Assembly: GCA_013331595.1 (NCBI GenBank)
Contig: DUGE01000083.1
Location: 1-6,422 of the forward strand
Direction: 5' to 3'
Origin: Microcaldota archaeon
GTDB taxonomy: Archaea; Micrarchaeota; Micrarchaeia; Norongarragalinales; UBA10210
DNA: 6,422 nt
The position numbers and the translations under genes are program-made. Each line of letters starts with the position of its first letter. Position 1 is the first letter of the stretch. This document shows positions 1 to 5,839 of this stretch, piece after piece. The notes under the pieces were generated by a model, which saw only the letters and a program-made list of their open reading frames with translations, was not told the origin of the DNA and did no database searches.

Positions 1-341
1 TGCAGAACATCGTGCAGCTCATCGGGCCTGATGCGCTGCCGGAAAAAGAACGGCTCGTTCTTGATGTTGCGAAAATCCTGCGTGAAGACTTCCTCCAGCA
101 ATTCGCCTTCGACCCGATTGACGCATCAAATTCCATGAAAAAACAGTATTTGATGCTCAAGACCATTATCTTCTACTCTGACAAAGCCCAGGCTGCGCTT
201 GCGGCGGAAGTGCCATTCGAAAAAATCGTTGGGCTGAAGGAAAAAGAATCCATAGCCCAGCTCAAGCGCGTGCCCGAAGCGGAAATAGAAAAGAAGTGCA
301 CGGAAATCATGCACTCCCTCGAAAAAAATTTGGCTAAATGA
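1..341 (+). CDS. atpA: A-type ATP synthase subunit A, C-terminal part (5' truncated by window edge)
   Basis: This is the last ~113 residues of the catalytic nucleotide-binding subunit of the archaeal/vacuolar-type ATP synthase, a peripheral membrane A1 component that makes ATP (or hydrolyses it) in alternating catalytic A subunits. The frame is open from the first bases (QNIVQLIGPDALPEKERL) and ends in a TGA at 339-341. The stretch QLIGPDALPEKERL, then REDFLQQFAF and KKQYLMLK, is the characteristic helical C-terminal domain of subunit A. The Walker A and B motifs lie upstream, outside the window. The GTG at 12-14 is an internal valine codon and not a start. atpB follows after 29 bp, so the two are surely co-transcribed. 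Identity is secure; nothing can be said about the N-terminal half. Confidence 0.97.
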   Translation, partial: QNIVQLIGPDALPEKERLVLDVAKILREDFLQQFAFDPIDASNSMKKQYLMLKTIIFYSDKAQAALAAEVPFEKIVGLKEKESIAQLKRVPEAEIEKKCTEIMHSLEKNLAK

Positions 342-370
342 TTTGAATTACTCTGATGGTGGTGTAAAAA

Positions 371-1768
371 ATGATTAAAGAATACCAGACTGTCCGTGAA
401 ATTTTCGGCCCGATCGTTTTCGTTGAAGGAATCCAGGATGCGGCCTATAATGAAACGGTGGAAATCATCCTGCCCAACGGCGAGCGCAAGAAAGGCCAGG
501 TTCTTGAAACGTCGAAAGGCTTGGCTGCAGTGCAGGTTTTCGGGGTTACGAGCGGCTTGGACACCAAGGAAACGCGCATCCGCTTCAGCGGGGAGACCCT
601 CCGCCTCCCGGTAAGCGACGAGATGCTTGGCCGCGTGTTCGACGGAAGCGGAGAGCCCATTGACAATGGCCCCCCGGTGATTTCAAGGGAAAAAATCGAC
701 GTTACAGGCGCTGCAATCAATCCCTACTCCCGCCAAGAGCCGCATGACTTCATCCAAACCGGCATTTCAACCATCGACGCCCTCAATACGCTTGTCAGGG
801 GACAGAAACTCCCGATTTTCTCTACTGCTGGATTGCCGCACAACGAGATTGCAGTGCAAATCGCCCGCCAGGCAACAGTGCTCGGAAAATCAGAGTCGTT
901 CGTGGTGGTATTCGCCGCAATGGGAATCACGAATTCCGAAGCGCAATTCTTCATGCGCGATTTCGAAAAAACAGGCGCTCTTGAAAGGGCGGTTCTCTTC
1001 CTCAACCTTGCAAACGACCCGAGCATTGAACGCATCATCACGCCAAGGCTTGCGCTTACGACCGCAGAGTATTTGGCTTTCGAGCGCGGCATGCAAGTGC
1101 TGGTCATTATGACCGACATGACCAACTATTGCGATGCACTGCGTGAAATTGCGGCAGCACGCCAGGAAGTGCCCGGACGCAGAGGGTATCCGGGTTACAT
1201 GTACACCGACCTTGCCTCGATTTACGAGCGCGCCGGCACAGTACACGGTAAGAAGGGAACGGTAACGCAAATCCCGATTCTCACAATGCCTGAAGAGGAC
1301 ATTACCCACCCAATTCCAGACTTGACGGGATACATTACTGAAGGCCAAATCGTGTTAAGCCGTGATTTGCATAGGAAGAACATTTACCCGCCCATCGACG
1401 TCCTGCCCTCGCTGTCGAGGTTGATGAACCTAGGCATCGGTGAAGGTCATACCCGCGAGGACCATTCGGGAGTTTCAAACCAGCTGTACGCAGGCTATGC
1501 TGAAGGCCGTGACTTGCGCAACCTCGTGGCAGTCGTGGGCGAAGAGGCTTTGACCGACAGGGACAAGAAGTTTCTTGCTTTCGCAAACCAGTTTGAAAAG
1601 CGCTTCGTCCAGCAGGGCTCGTACGAAAACCGCACTATCGAACAGTCGCTCGAACTCGGCTGGGAACTCCTTTCAGGAATTCCTGAAACTGAATTGAAGA
1701 GGGTGAAGCCCGAACACATTGCCAAGTACGGAATGAAATACCGCAAGCAGCACGAACAGAAACAATGA
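371..1768 (+). CDS. atpB: A-type ATP synthase subunit B
   Basis: Non-catalytic, regulatory nucleotide-binding subunit that alternates with subunit A in the A3B3 hexamer of the A1 head. The 465-residue length is normal for the family. The N-terminal beta-barrel is residues 1-75 ([12 protein letters not shown] at 9-20). The nucleotide-binding core runs from about 75 to 350; the P-loop is replaced, as expected for this subunit, by the degenerate STAGLPHNE at 151-159. Other hallmarks are [19 protein letters not shown] near 242-260, [20 protein letters not shown] near 267-286 and [20 protein letters not shown] further on. A helical C-terminal domain follows ([17 protein letters not shown]). The ATG at 371 is preceded by a GGTGGTG ribosome site (358-364) with a short A-rich spacer. 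Nothing is abnormal in the gene itself; what is unusual is the 154-bp gap that follows it. Confidence 0.98.
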   Translation: MIKEYQTVREIFGPIVFVEGIQDAAYNETVEIILPNGERKKGQVLETSKGLAAVQVFGVTSGLDTKETRIRFSGETLRLPVSDEMLGRVFDGSGEPIDNGPPVISREKIDVTGAAINPYSRQEPHDFIQTGISTIDALNTLVRGQKLPIFSTAGLPHNEIAVQIARQATVLGKSESFVVVFAAMGITNSEAQFFMRDFEKTGALERAVLFLNLANDPSIERIITPRLALTTAEYLAFERGMQVLVIMTDMTNYCDALREIAAARQEVPGRRGYPGYMYTDLASIYERAGTVHGKKGTVTQIPILTMPEEDITHPIPDLTGYITEGQIVLSRDLHRKNIYPPIDVLPSLSRLMNLGIGEGHTREDHSGVSNQLYAGYAEGRDLRNLVAVVGEEALTDRDKKFLAFANQFEKRFVQQGSYENRTIEQSLELGWELLSGIPETELKRVKPEHIAKYGMKYRKQHEQKQ

Positions 1769-1834
1769 TGATACGAACGTAATGTTTGGAAAATCCATGT
1801 TTTGGCAAGAAAAGCCTTGAACGGTTGAAGGAAG

Positions 1835-1898
1835 TTTTCCGTAAAATGCGGATTCTTCCCGCTGCAACTGCGAGGAATTTTCAAACCATTACGGAAAA
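1835..1898 (+). promoter_or_regulatory. Inverted repeat in the atpB-atpD spacer, possible mRNA structure
   Basis: Within the 154-bp gap between atpB and atpD, TTTTCCGTAA (1835-1844) is perfectly complementary to TTACGGAAAA (1889-1898). The arms are separated by 44 nt, which can form a small inner hairpin, GCGG (1848-1851) with CCGC (1859-1862). The stem ends 12 nt before the strong AAGGAGAT ribosome site (1911-1918) of atpD. No T-run follows the stem, so it does not look like an intrinsic terminator. It could protect or partition the mRNA, or influence atpD translation. The repeat is seen directly; a function is inference. Confidence 0.45.
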
Positions 1899-1922
1899 AG
1901 CTCAAATTAAAAGGAGATTGCA

Positions 1923-2567
1923 ATGAAGGAAGGCATCAAGCCAACGCGCATGGAACTGCTGAATTCAAAGCAGAAGCTCATCCTGGCGCAGAAAGGCCAC
2001 ACTATCCTAAAGCAAAAGCGCGATGCTCTTGTTCTTGAGTTCTTTTCCATCATCAAGCAAGCGCAAGACTTGCGCACACAGTTGGACAAGCAGGTTTTGA
2101 AGTCTTACAAGAGCCTTGCCGTTGCAGAGGCATTCCACGGTGCGACATTCCTTGAAACATCCGCCCTAGCCTCGCACAAAGTGCCGCAAATCGAAGTTAC
2201 GGGCAAGAATATCATGGGCGTGCGAATCCCGAAGATTGAAGGCGTTTTCGTCCACAGGAGTTTGCTCGACCGTGGCTATCCCATTATCGGCTCTTCGGCA
2301 AAATTCGATGATGCGGTCTCCGACTTCGAACTGTCAGTGGAACAAATAATAAAGCTGGCTGAAACCGAAGCTGCGCTGCTGCGCCTGTTGAAGGAAATTG
2401 AGAAGACCAACCGCCGCGTAAACGCGCTGGAGTACAACATCCAGCCGGACTTGAAGCAGACAATTAAGGACATAGGCCAGCACCTTGCACTATTGGAAGG
2501 CGAACTATTCTTCGCGCTCAAGGTTACCAAACGAAGGCTGGCAAGAAAAAAGGAAGCTGAAAGTTAG
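1923..2567 (+). CDS. atpD: A-type ATP synthase subunit D (central stalk)
   Basis: Subunit D forms the central rotor shaft of the archaeal/V-type ATP synthase, transmitting torque between the membrane ring and the A3B3 head. The 214-residue length is normal. The N-terminal half of the coiled coil carries the family signature KPTRMELLNSKQKL (residues 6-19) followed by a long helix to about residue 60. A small globular middle contains KVPQIEVTGKNIMGVRIPKI. The C-terminal helix (about 145-214) includes RRVNALEYNIQPDLKQTI, the classic subunit D motif. The start is fixed by AAGGAGAT at 1911-1918, four bases before ATG. It is the last ATP synthase gene here, with no atpG or other subunit following. 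The gene end overlaps a short hairpin and a T-rich tract. Confidence 0.97.
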   Translation: MKEGIKPTRMELLNSKQKLILAQKGHTILKQKRDALVLEFFSIIKQAQDLRTQLDKQVLKSYKSLAVAEAFHGATFLETSALASHKVPQIEVTGKNIMGVRIPKIEGVFVHRSLLDRGYPIIGSSAKFDDAVSDFELSVEQIIKLAETEAALLRLLKEIEKTNRRVNALEYNIQPDLKQTIKDIGQHLALLEGELFFALKVTKRRLARKKEAES

Positions 2568-2611
2568 TTTTAACCAACTTATTATTTTTATTAACTAGCC
2601 TTTTCTTATTT
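2562..2611 (+). terminator. Weak hairpin plus T-rich tract ending the ATP synthase operon
   Basis: AGTT-A-GTT (2562-2568) can pair with AAC-C-AACT (2572-2579), with one A/C mismatch and a small loop, and overlaps the atpD stop codon. It is followed by T-rich DNA to about 2611 (TATTATTTTTATT, CTTTTCTTATTT). Archaeal termination relies mainly on such T-tracts, so this is a plausible operon end. The same tract may hold the TATA-like box of the next gene. Confidence 0.5.
2585..2593 (+). promoter_or_regulatory. Possible TATA-like box upstream of the HEPN gene
   Basis: TTTTTATTA is centred about 27 bp upstream of the ATG at 2616, the spacing expected for an archaeal leaderless transcript. No Shine-Dalgarno sequence precedes that ATG. 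The surrounding DNA is generally T-rich, so this is a weak call. Confidence 0.35.
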
Positions 2612-2615
2612 AATC

Positions 2616-2992
2616 ATGCGAGAAGAGAAGAGGCAAGAAACTGGCTGGAGCAAGCTAAAGAGGATTTACATACGGCTGAAGCGAATCTCCAAATCAAGAA
2701 ATATTACGTCACCGCTTTTTTTTGCCAGCAAGCTGCAGAGAATGCACTGAAAGCACTAACAATCGAAAAACTCAAGGAAAACCCGAAGTCCCATAGCCTA
2801 ATCGAACTCGGCGCCAAGCTGGGCTTTAAGGCAGATGAAGACTTGATTGAACTCAACCCGGATTATACCGTTTCCCGCTATCCGGATGCCGCAAACGGGA
2901 TTCCTGCAAAAATGTATTCATTTAAAAAAGCCGTAAAAAAACTGGCATCTGCAAAACGAATCATGGCAAAGGTGGAAAAATGGATGAAGTAG
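2616..2992 (+). pseudogene. HEPN-domain protein gene with a 5' frameshift
   Basis: HEPN proteins of this type are small helical proteins, often RNase-like toxins, encoded next to an MNT nucleotidyltransferase antitoxin. The frame from about 2615 to the TAG at 2990-2992 is open and reads as a PF05168-like HEPN domain: NWLEQAKEDLHTAEANL, then YYVTAFFCQQAAENALKAL, KSHSLIELGAKLGF, and the hallmark SRYPDA before a final helix ending VEKWMK. That frame has no usable start codon. The ATG at 2616 lies in another frame, which stops at 2750 after 44 codons. Removing one copy of the duplicated AGAAG at 2621-2630 gives ATGCGAGAAGAGGCA and the family-typical start MREEARNWLEQAKEDL, yielding a 123-residue protein of normal length. 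I see no RX4-6H RNase motif. It is a recent pseudogene, a phase-variable gene, or a sequencing error. HEPN identity is well supported; status is uncertain. Confidence 0.82.
2621..2630 (+). repeat. 5-bp tandem duplication (AGAAG)2 that shifts the HEPN frame
   Basis: Two adjacent AGAAG units lie five bases after the first base of the ATG at 2616. One unit keeps the ATG in frame with the HEPN domain; two units do not. The unit could be gained or lost by replication slippage. Two copies is a minimal array, so a single past duplication explains it as well as a contingency locus does. Confidence 0.75.
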
Positions 2993-3060
2993 TGCGCAGT
3001 TTTCTTGCCGCATTGAAGAAAAACTTCCGCGTTGGGTCATTGCACTGCCGCACGATGTAA
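2980..3060 (+). pseudogene. Truncated MNT nucleotidyltransferase (antitoxin) remnant
   Basis: An ATG at 2980 overlaps the end of the HEPN frame by 13 nt, as is common in HEPN-MNT pairs. It is preceded by a good ribosome site, GGTGG (2971-2975), with a 4-nt spacer. The frame begins MDEVVRSFLAALKKNFRV, which resembles the first helix of minimal nucleotidyltransferases. It then reads GSLHCRTM and stops at TAA after 26 residues. Intact MNT proteins are about 100 residues or more and have a GSxxxG motif and catalytic aspartates right after this helix; none of that is found here in any forward frame. The homology seems to end near 3033, suggesting a deletion or rearrangement that joined the start of the gene to unrelated DNA. 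The identification rests on a short helix plus position beside HEPN, so it is moderate. Confidence 0.55.
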
Positions 3061-3089
3061 TCTAATGGAAATATTGGATTACCAGCCGT

Positions 3090-3602
3090 TTATTTTAGCT
3101 GTTGGGCGTGGTTTTTCTTTAGGTATGCAACCAGGCATTCGATGTCTCTTTGCATAACGTTGGGGGCAAAACCCAACTTCGGGGTTCTACTTAGCACGTC
3201 CGCCAAAAAAGGCGTTTGCCATTGGTCAGGCCAAACGAGTTTTCCGCTTTTTGGCTGGTGCTGTATGCCTTCGAACTGGTTTCCCACTGAAATAATAAGG
3301 TCTGCCTCTATTTTTTGCTCAGCTTTGTCGCCTGGCGGTTTTCCCACTAATTCGAATGGGACTATTTCAAGTGTTTCGTCTGGAAGCTGCTCTGTACCCC
3401 TATGCCGTCCCTTGACGTTAGTAATTTGAAATTTTTCTCCTCGCTCCTTGCGTGCTTTAATTTGCATAGCGCCGGGAATTTCTGCCGGTATTGGATGCAC
3501 TTGCACTCCAGCCATACCTTGTCGATGGAGGTGGGCAGTGAGTTCAGTAATAAAATGCCCAGGCATAGGGCCATAATTCGCAATCGCTATTCGAAGTACC
3601 AT
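3090..3602 (-). CDS. Hypothetical protein, 170 residues, alpha/beta
   Basis: I do not recognise this family. The N-terminus LRIAIANYGPMPGHFITELTA (residues 3-23), with a beta strand, a glycine-rich turn and a helix, looks like the start of a Rossmann-like alpha/beta fold. ADLIISVGNQFEGI (100-113) looks like a later strand-turn element. The middle (about 48-95) is charged and rich in K, R, E and P, possibly a flexible insertion. There is no signal peptide, membrane segment or cysteine cluster. The start is supported by a TATA-like box about 27 bp upstream and no ribosome site, implying leaderless translation. It lies downstream of the 246-residue gene on the same strand but has its own promoter, and converges on the MNT remnant 29 bp away. 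The function is unknown. Confidence 0.75.
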   Translation of the reverse strand: MVLRIAIANYGPMPGHFITELTAHLHRQGMAGVQVHPIPAEIPGAMQIKARKERGEKFQITNVKGRHRGTEQLPDETLEIVPFELVGKPPGDKAEQKIEADLIISVGNQFEGIQHQPKSGKLVWPDQWQTPFLADVLSRTPKLGFAPNVMQRDIECLVAYLKKNHAQQLK

Positions 3603-3624
3603 GTTAAACGAACAGAGCCAAACT

Positions 3625-3637
3625 TTTTATATATTTC
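3625..3637 (-). promoter_or_regulatory. Archaeal TATA box, leaderless promoter of the 170-residue gene
   Basis: On the minus strand the DNA reads GAAATATATAAAA, a near-ideal archaeal TATA box with purine/A-rich BRE-like bases just upstream. Its centre is about 27 bp from the ATG at 3602-3600, so transcription should begin at or next to the start codon. The 5' UTR would be essentially absent and no Shine-Dalgarno sequence is present. Confidence 0.7.
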
Positions 3638-3651
3638 CGAAAGAAACCGGA

Positions 3652-4392
3652 TTAATGCTCGCGGTGGTATTTCTCGTAAAGCTGTTGAATGCCTCGCCTT
3701 TTTCGTTCTTCTTCACCAAGTTCGTGAAGCATTCTCCAAGCGGGATGCACGTTTGAAGGGTCCCTAACCTCACCGCCAGCAAAAGGCGGGTTGAGAGCAC
3801 CAACTTCTGGATGAAAATAGCCTGCCCGGCTTCGCCTGAAACCAAGCCCAAAAAGGATTGTTTCAAAATCCTTGGCGCGAATGGCAGTCGGAAACAGTAG
3901 TTTTTGCGCAGTTGCAGGTGGGTTTTTCTTTTCTTTGTAAGCAGGCTCATTTCCTTTAGGCTGAGTTTTTTTAGCTGAAGGTTCTTCCATCCTCACCTGC
4001 GCTGGTTTCCAGACTGCCCCGGGCTTTTTCCATACTTGCGAAGGCAGTTCATCCAATCCAGAAAGAGGATCAGTAACCTTTTGCAACCCTATGCGCGTGC
4101 ATAAGTCTTCAATAACATTGTCTGGCACGTTATCGTACTTTCTTGCAGGGAAAACACTATAATGTTCCGAACCTATTTCTCCAATTCTTTTGAAATTAAT
4201 GGATATTTGCAACTTAGTAGCGCGCTTTGATTCGGCTGGAACAAACATTAAGTCGTGAGAATAAATCGCAGCATTACCTGCGGCTTGAATGCCTTTTCCT
4301 GAAGTTCGCCTGCCTTGACGACTCCAGTAAAAAAAATTAGAGCCTAGAGCACCAAGGCGAGTGTTTCGTAATAGTTCCCTTCCGGTTGGCAT
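3652..4392 (-). CDS. Hypothetical protein, 246 residues, two regions joined by a K/P-rich linker
   Basis: I do not recognise this family. Three parts can be seen. Residues 1-125 are probably globular and begin with a basic, glycine-rich segment (about 5-38), then include KLQISINFKRIGE (60-72), likely a beta strand, and end with PSQVWKKPGAVWKPAQ. Residues about 130-162 are a lysine/proline/glutamate-rich low-complexity linker. Residues about 163-246 form a compact C-terminal part (AKDFETILFGLGFRRS at 173-188, AGYFHPEVGALNPPF at 190-204) ending in a highly charged helix (EEERKRRGIQQLYEKYH). There is no signal peptide or transmembrane segment. The start is supported by a TATA-like box about 25 bp upstream with no ribosome site. 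Base use seems more AT-rich than in the ATP synthase genes. The C-terminal piece may be a nucleic-acid-binding module, but that is a guess. Confidence 0.72.
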   Translation of the reverse strand: MPTGRELLRNTRLGALGSNFFYWSRQGRRTSGKGIQAAGNAAIYSHDLMFVPAESKRATKLQISINFKRIGEIGSEHYSVFPARKYDNVPDNVIEDLCTRIGLQKVTDPLSGLDELPSQVWKKPGAVWKPAQVRMEEPSAKKTQPKGNEPAYKEKKNPPATAQKLLFPTAIRAKDFETILFGLGFRRSRAGYFHPEVGALNPPFAGGEVRDPSNVHPAWRMLHELGEEERKRRGIQQLYEKYHREH

Positions 4393-4410
4393 AACAGAAG
4401 CTTGCCCGCC

Positions 4411-4422
4411 AATTAATTAAAA
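4411..4422 (-). promoter_or_regulatory. TATA-like box, probable leaderless promoter of the 246-residue gene
   Basis: The minus strand reads TTTTAATTAATT, centred about 25 bp upstream of the ATG at 4392-4390. No Shine-Dalgarno match precedes that ATG, which fits a leaderless transcript. The box abuts the palindrome AAAAGCTTTT (4419-4428), and AATTAATT (4411-4418) is itself palindromic. The stop codon of the upstream Whirly-like gene lies at 4428-4430, so the promoter sits in a very short spacer. Confidence 0.5.
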
Positions 4423-4427
4423 GCTTT

Positions 4428-4889
4428 TTACCAGCCGCCGATTTCCTCTACTGCTTTCCTCAGCAGGATTTCCAAGACCATCGCCTCGTCGTCGGCAAGG
4501 CTGATTTGGATTGAATTCAACGCGCCTTCCTGCGACTGCTGCGAGACCTTCAGGAAAAACCCGTAATCGCCCTTGGTAAGCGAAAGTGTCGCATTCTTCG
4601 TTTCCTTCGCCAAGGCATACTCGCCTTTCGACGGGTCGTGGAACAACTGCACTTGCTTGCTCTTGCCCGACAGGACAACCAGAAGCTTGCCCAAATCCAT
4701 TAGGGAAAGCTTGAACGTAATCTTGTTAGCCCAATCAAAAACACGCTCGCCAACCTGGCGCGATATTTCAACGAAAACCGACTGCTTGTCCTTGTTCAAG
4801 TCGAACTGTATTGCCGAGCCTGCGCCCGACTTGTTCGGCTTGTAAAACGCCAGCTTGCTCTTGAATTTGCTCTCAAGTTTTGGATACAT
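4428..4889 (-). CDS. Whirly-like single-stranded nucleic-acid-binding protein
   Basis: The 153-residue protein shows the ordered landmarks of the plant Whirly family (ssDNA-binding proteins acting in transcription and organelle genome stability). These are FYKPNK (15-20, compare the Whirly YKGK), a strand SVFVEIS, then VGERVFDWANKITFKLS (46-62), DLGKLLVVL (65-73), LFHDPSKG (82-89), a strand NATLSL (99-104), GFFLKVS (110-116), IQISLADDEAMVL (127-139) and a final helix ending GGW (151-153). In plant proteins the corresponding elements are G-R-YDW, F-LS, FFHDP-KG and a terminal GW, as I recall them. The fold would be two beta-sheets with helices, assembling into tetramers, and a role in ssDNA protection, repair or transcription is inferred. 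The start is supported by GAGGTTG (4903-4897) seven bases upstream of the ATG. It has its own promoter. The match is by eye only. Confidence 0.68.
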   Translation of the reverse strand: MYPKLESKFKSKLAFYKPNKSGAGSAIQFDLNKDKQSVFVEISRQVGERVFDWANKITFKLSLMDLGKLLVVLSGKSKQVQLFHDPSKGEYALAKETKNATLSLTKGDYGFFLKVSQQSQEGALNSIQISLADDEAMVLEILLRKAVEEIGGW

Positions 4890-4932
4890 TTGCCTTCAAC
4901 CTCTTTTTTTAAAAATAGGATTAAAACGCAGA

Positions 4933-4942
4933 ATATAAACTT
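4933..4942 (-). promoter_or_regulatory. TATA box upstream of the Whirly-like gene
   Basis: The minus strand reads GTTTATATTC, close to the archaeal TTTATATA consensus. Transcription starting about 26 bp downstream, near 4912, would leave a roughly 22-nt leader containing the GAGGTTG ribosome site at 4903-4897. A second A/T-rich stretch (TTTTTAAAAAAAG, about 4903-4916) is closer to the ATG but less like a TATA box. The 83-bp spacer shows nothing else clear. Confidence 0.5.
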
Positions 4943-4972
4943 GAGCAGAGTACCGTGCCGATGGCTTTGAAA

Positions 4973-5839
4973 TTAATTCGCACGAATTCGCAGGGTTAAT
5001 TTGCGTCTACCGTAGTGTTTAGTCGTTTGATCCATATGCGCCCCTAATTTGTTTAGCCGCTCGAGGCTTTCATGCAGCTCGGCTTCACTGGCTTTCATTT
5101 GCTTTACGCGCCTGGAAGAAAGCAAGGTTGAAATTTTAATTTTTTTTCTTTTCGTCACATCGGTTCGGTTCAGTTCCCTAAGCAATCTGGAATCCAACTG
5201 CGCCATTCGCCTTGCATTTTCATTAGTGATTAGCTTCCACTGGAAATGCTGCACCGGCCCGTAATTTTCTACGGCAATAGGCACATTATGCCTTTGCAGT
5301 TCTGCACCATAAAGCTCAGATACCAGTTTCAAATCATTTTCAACTCCAACCGAATCACGAGTATTAGGTTTGGAATAAACCAAAATTGCGCCCTTTTTGT
5401 TTATGAGAGACCTCATTAGTGCAAGGGGAACCGTAATTCCGTGCAATGGGAATGGTTCAAATGAAAAACTCCAGTCATACTCATCACGATTTAGGGGCGT
5501 AAAAGCGGCATTTCTAACCATGTTTTTTCTTAATTTCGGAAAACGAGTTTGTGCATATCTCCGCATTGCCGGAGACACGTCTGAGTAATTTACCTCATGG
5601 TCTGCAGACAAAGCATGGGCCCAGTCCCCGCCTCCGCCCGCAAAAACAAGAATCCTGCTATTCGGGGCTAACCCTAGTTTTTCGCTTAACTTTTCATCAA
5701 TGGGGATATTGGACTGAGGCCCTAGCAAGAAGTGCTCATCCCATGCGGTTTGAGTTCCATATTCCGCTAATCTTTTAAAATGGGGAATAGAAAAAATTTT
5801 TCCTCGGCGGATAGATAATCGCGGAAAGTTAAAGGCCAT
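4973..5839 (-). CDS. Class I SAM-dependent methyltransferase-like protein
   Basis: Likely a Rossmann-fold methyltransferase; the substrate cannot be named. SRILVFAGGGGDWAHALS (61-78) fits motif I, the glycine-rich SAM-binding loop, here with four consecutive glycines. HEVNYSDVSPAMRRYA (81-96) fits motif II, with Asp87 as the likely ribose-binding acidic residue. YDWSFSFEPFPLH (121-133) is at the place of the motif IV strand, and GAILVYSKPN (150-159) fits the following strand. An N-terminal extension of about 50 residues includes FKRLAEYGTQTAWDEHFLLG. The C-terminal ~80 residues (about 208-288) are basic and helical (NRTDVTKRKKIKISTLLSSR) and could bind nucleic acid. The ATG follows the threonine aldolase stop with no gap (TGAATG), so translation is probably coupled; only a weak GGTAG ribosome site is present. 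Methyltransferase fold is fairly likely; activity is unproven. Confidence 0.7.
   Translation of the reverse strand: MAFNFPRLSIRRGKIFSIPHFKRLAEYGTQTAWDEHFLLGPQSNIPIDEKLSEKLGLAPNSRILVFAGGGGDWAHALSADHEVNYSDVSPAMRRYAQTRFPKLRKNMVRNAAFTPLNRDEYDWSFSFEPFPLHGITVPLALMRSLINKKGAILVYSKPNTRDSVGVENDLKLVSELYGAELQRHNVPIAVENYGPVQHFQWKLITNENARRMAQLDSRLLRELNRTDVTKRKKIKISTLLSSRRVKQMKASEAELHESLERLNKLGAHMDQTTKHYGRRKLTLRIRAN

Noticed and set aside
724..1348. Long open frames on the minus strand opposite atpB.
   Set aside because: They are shadows of a highly conserved coding gene and lack start signals or recognisable motifs.
1846..1926. A 26-codon frame (starting MRILPAATARNF) in the atpB-atpD spacer whose TGA overlaps the atpD ATG as ATGA.
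   Set aside because: It has no convincing ribosome site and spans the inverted repeat; a short open frame ending in this way is easily due to chance. It would only gain weight if conserved in relatives.
2716..2723. A run of eight T inside the HEPN gene that could allow a -1 shift from the ATG frame into the HEPN frame.
   Set aside because: A shift there would replace the conserved first helix with unrelated sequence, whereas the family-typical first helix is encoded in the HEPN frame upstream. The AGAAG duplication explains the break better.
2616..2750. The 44-codon frame read from the ATG at 2616 as a gene in its own right.
   Set aside because: It is the out-of-frame reading of the HEPN gene and has no recognisable features.
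3724..3885. Faint resemblance of the C-terminal part of the 246-residue protein (FETILFGLGFRRS...GYFH) to HicA-type toxins.
   Set aside because: The GSH signature of HicA is absent and no HicB-like partner is next to it; the likeness is limited to a short helix-strand pattern.
4975..4992. Direct repeat AATTCGCA at 4975-4982 and 4985-4992.
   Set aside because: It lies in the last codons and stop of the methyltransferase-like gene and arises from the RIRAN coding sequence; only two short copies.
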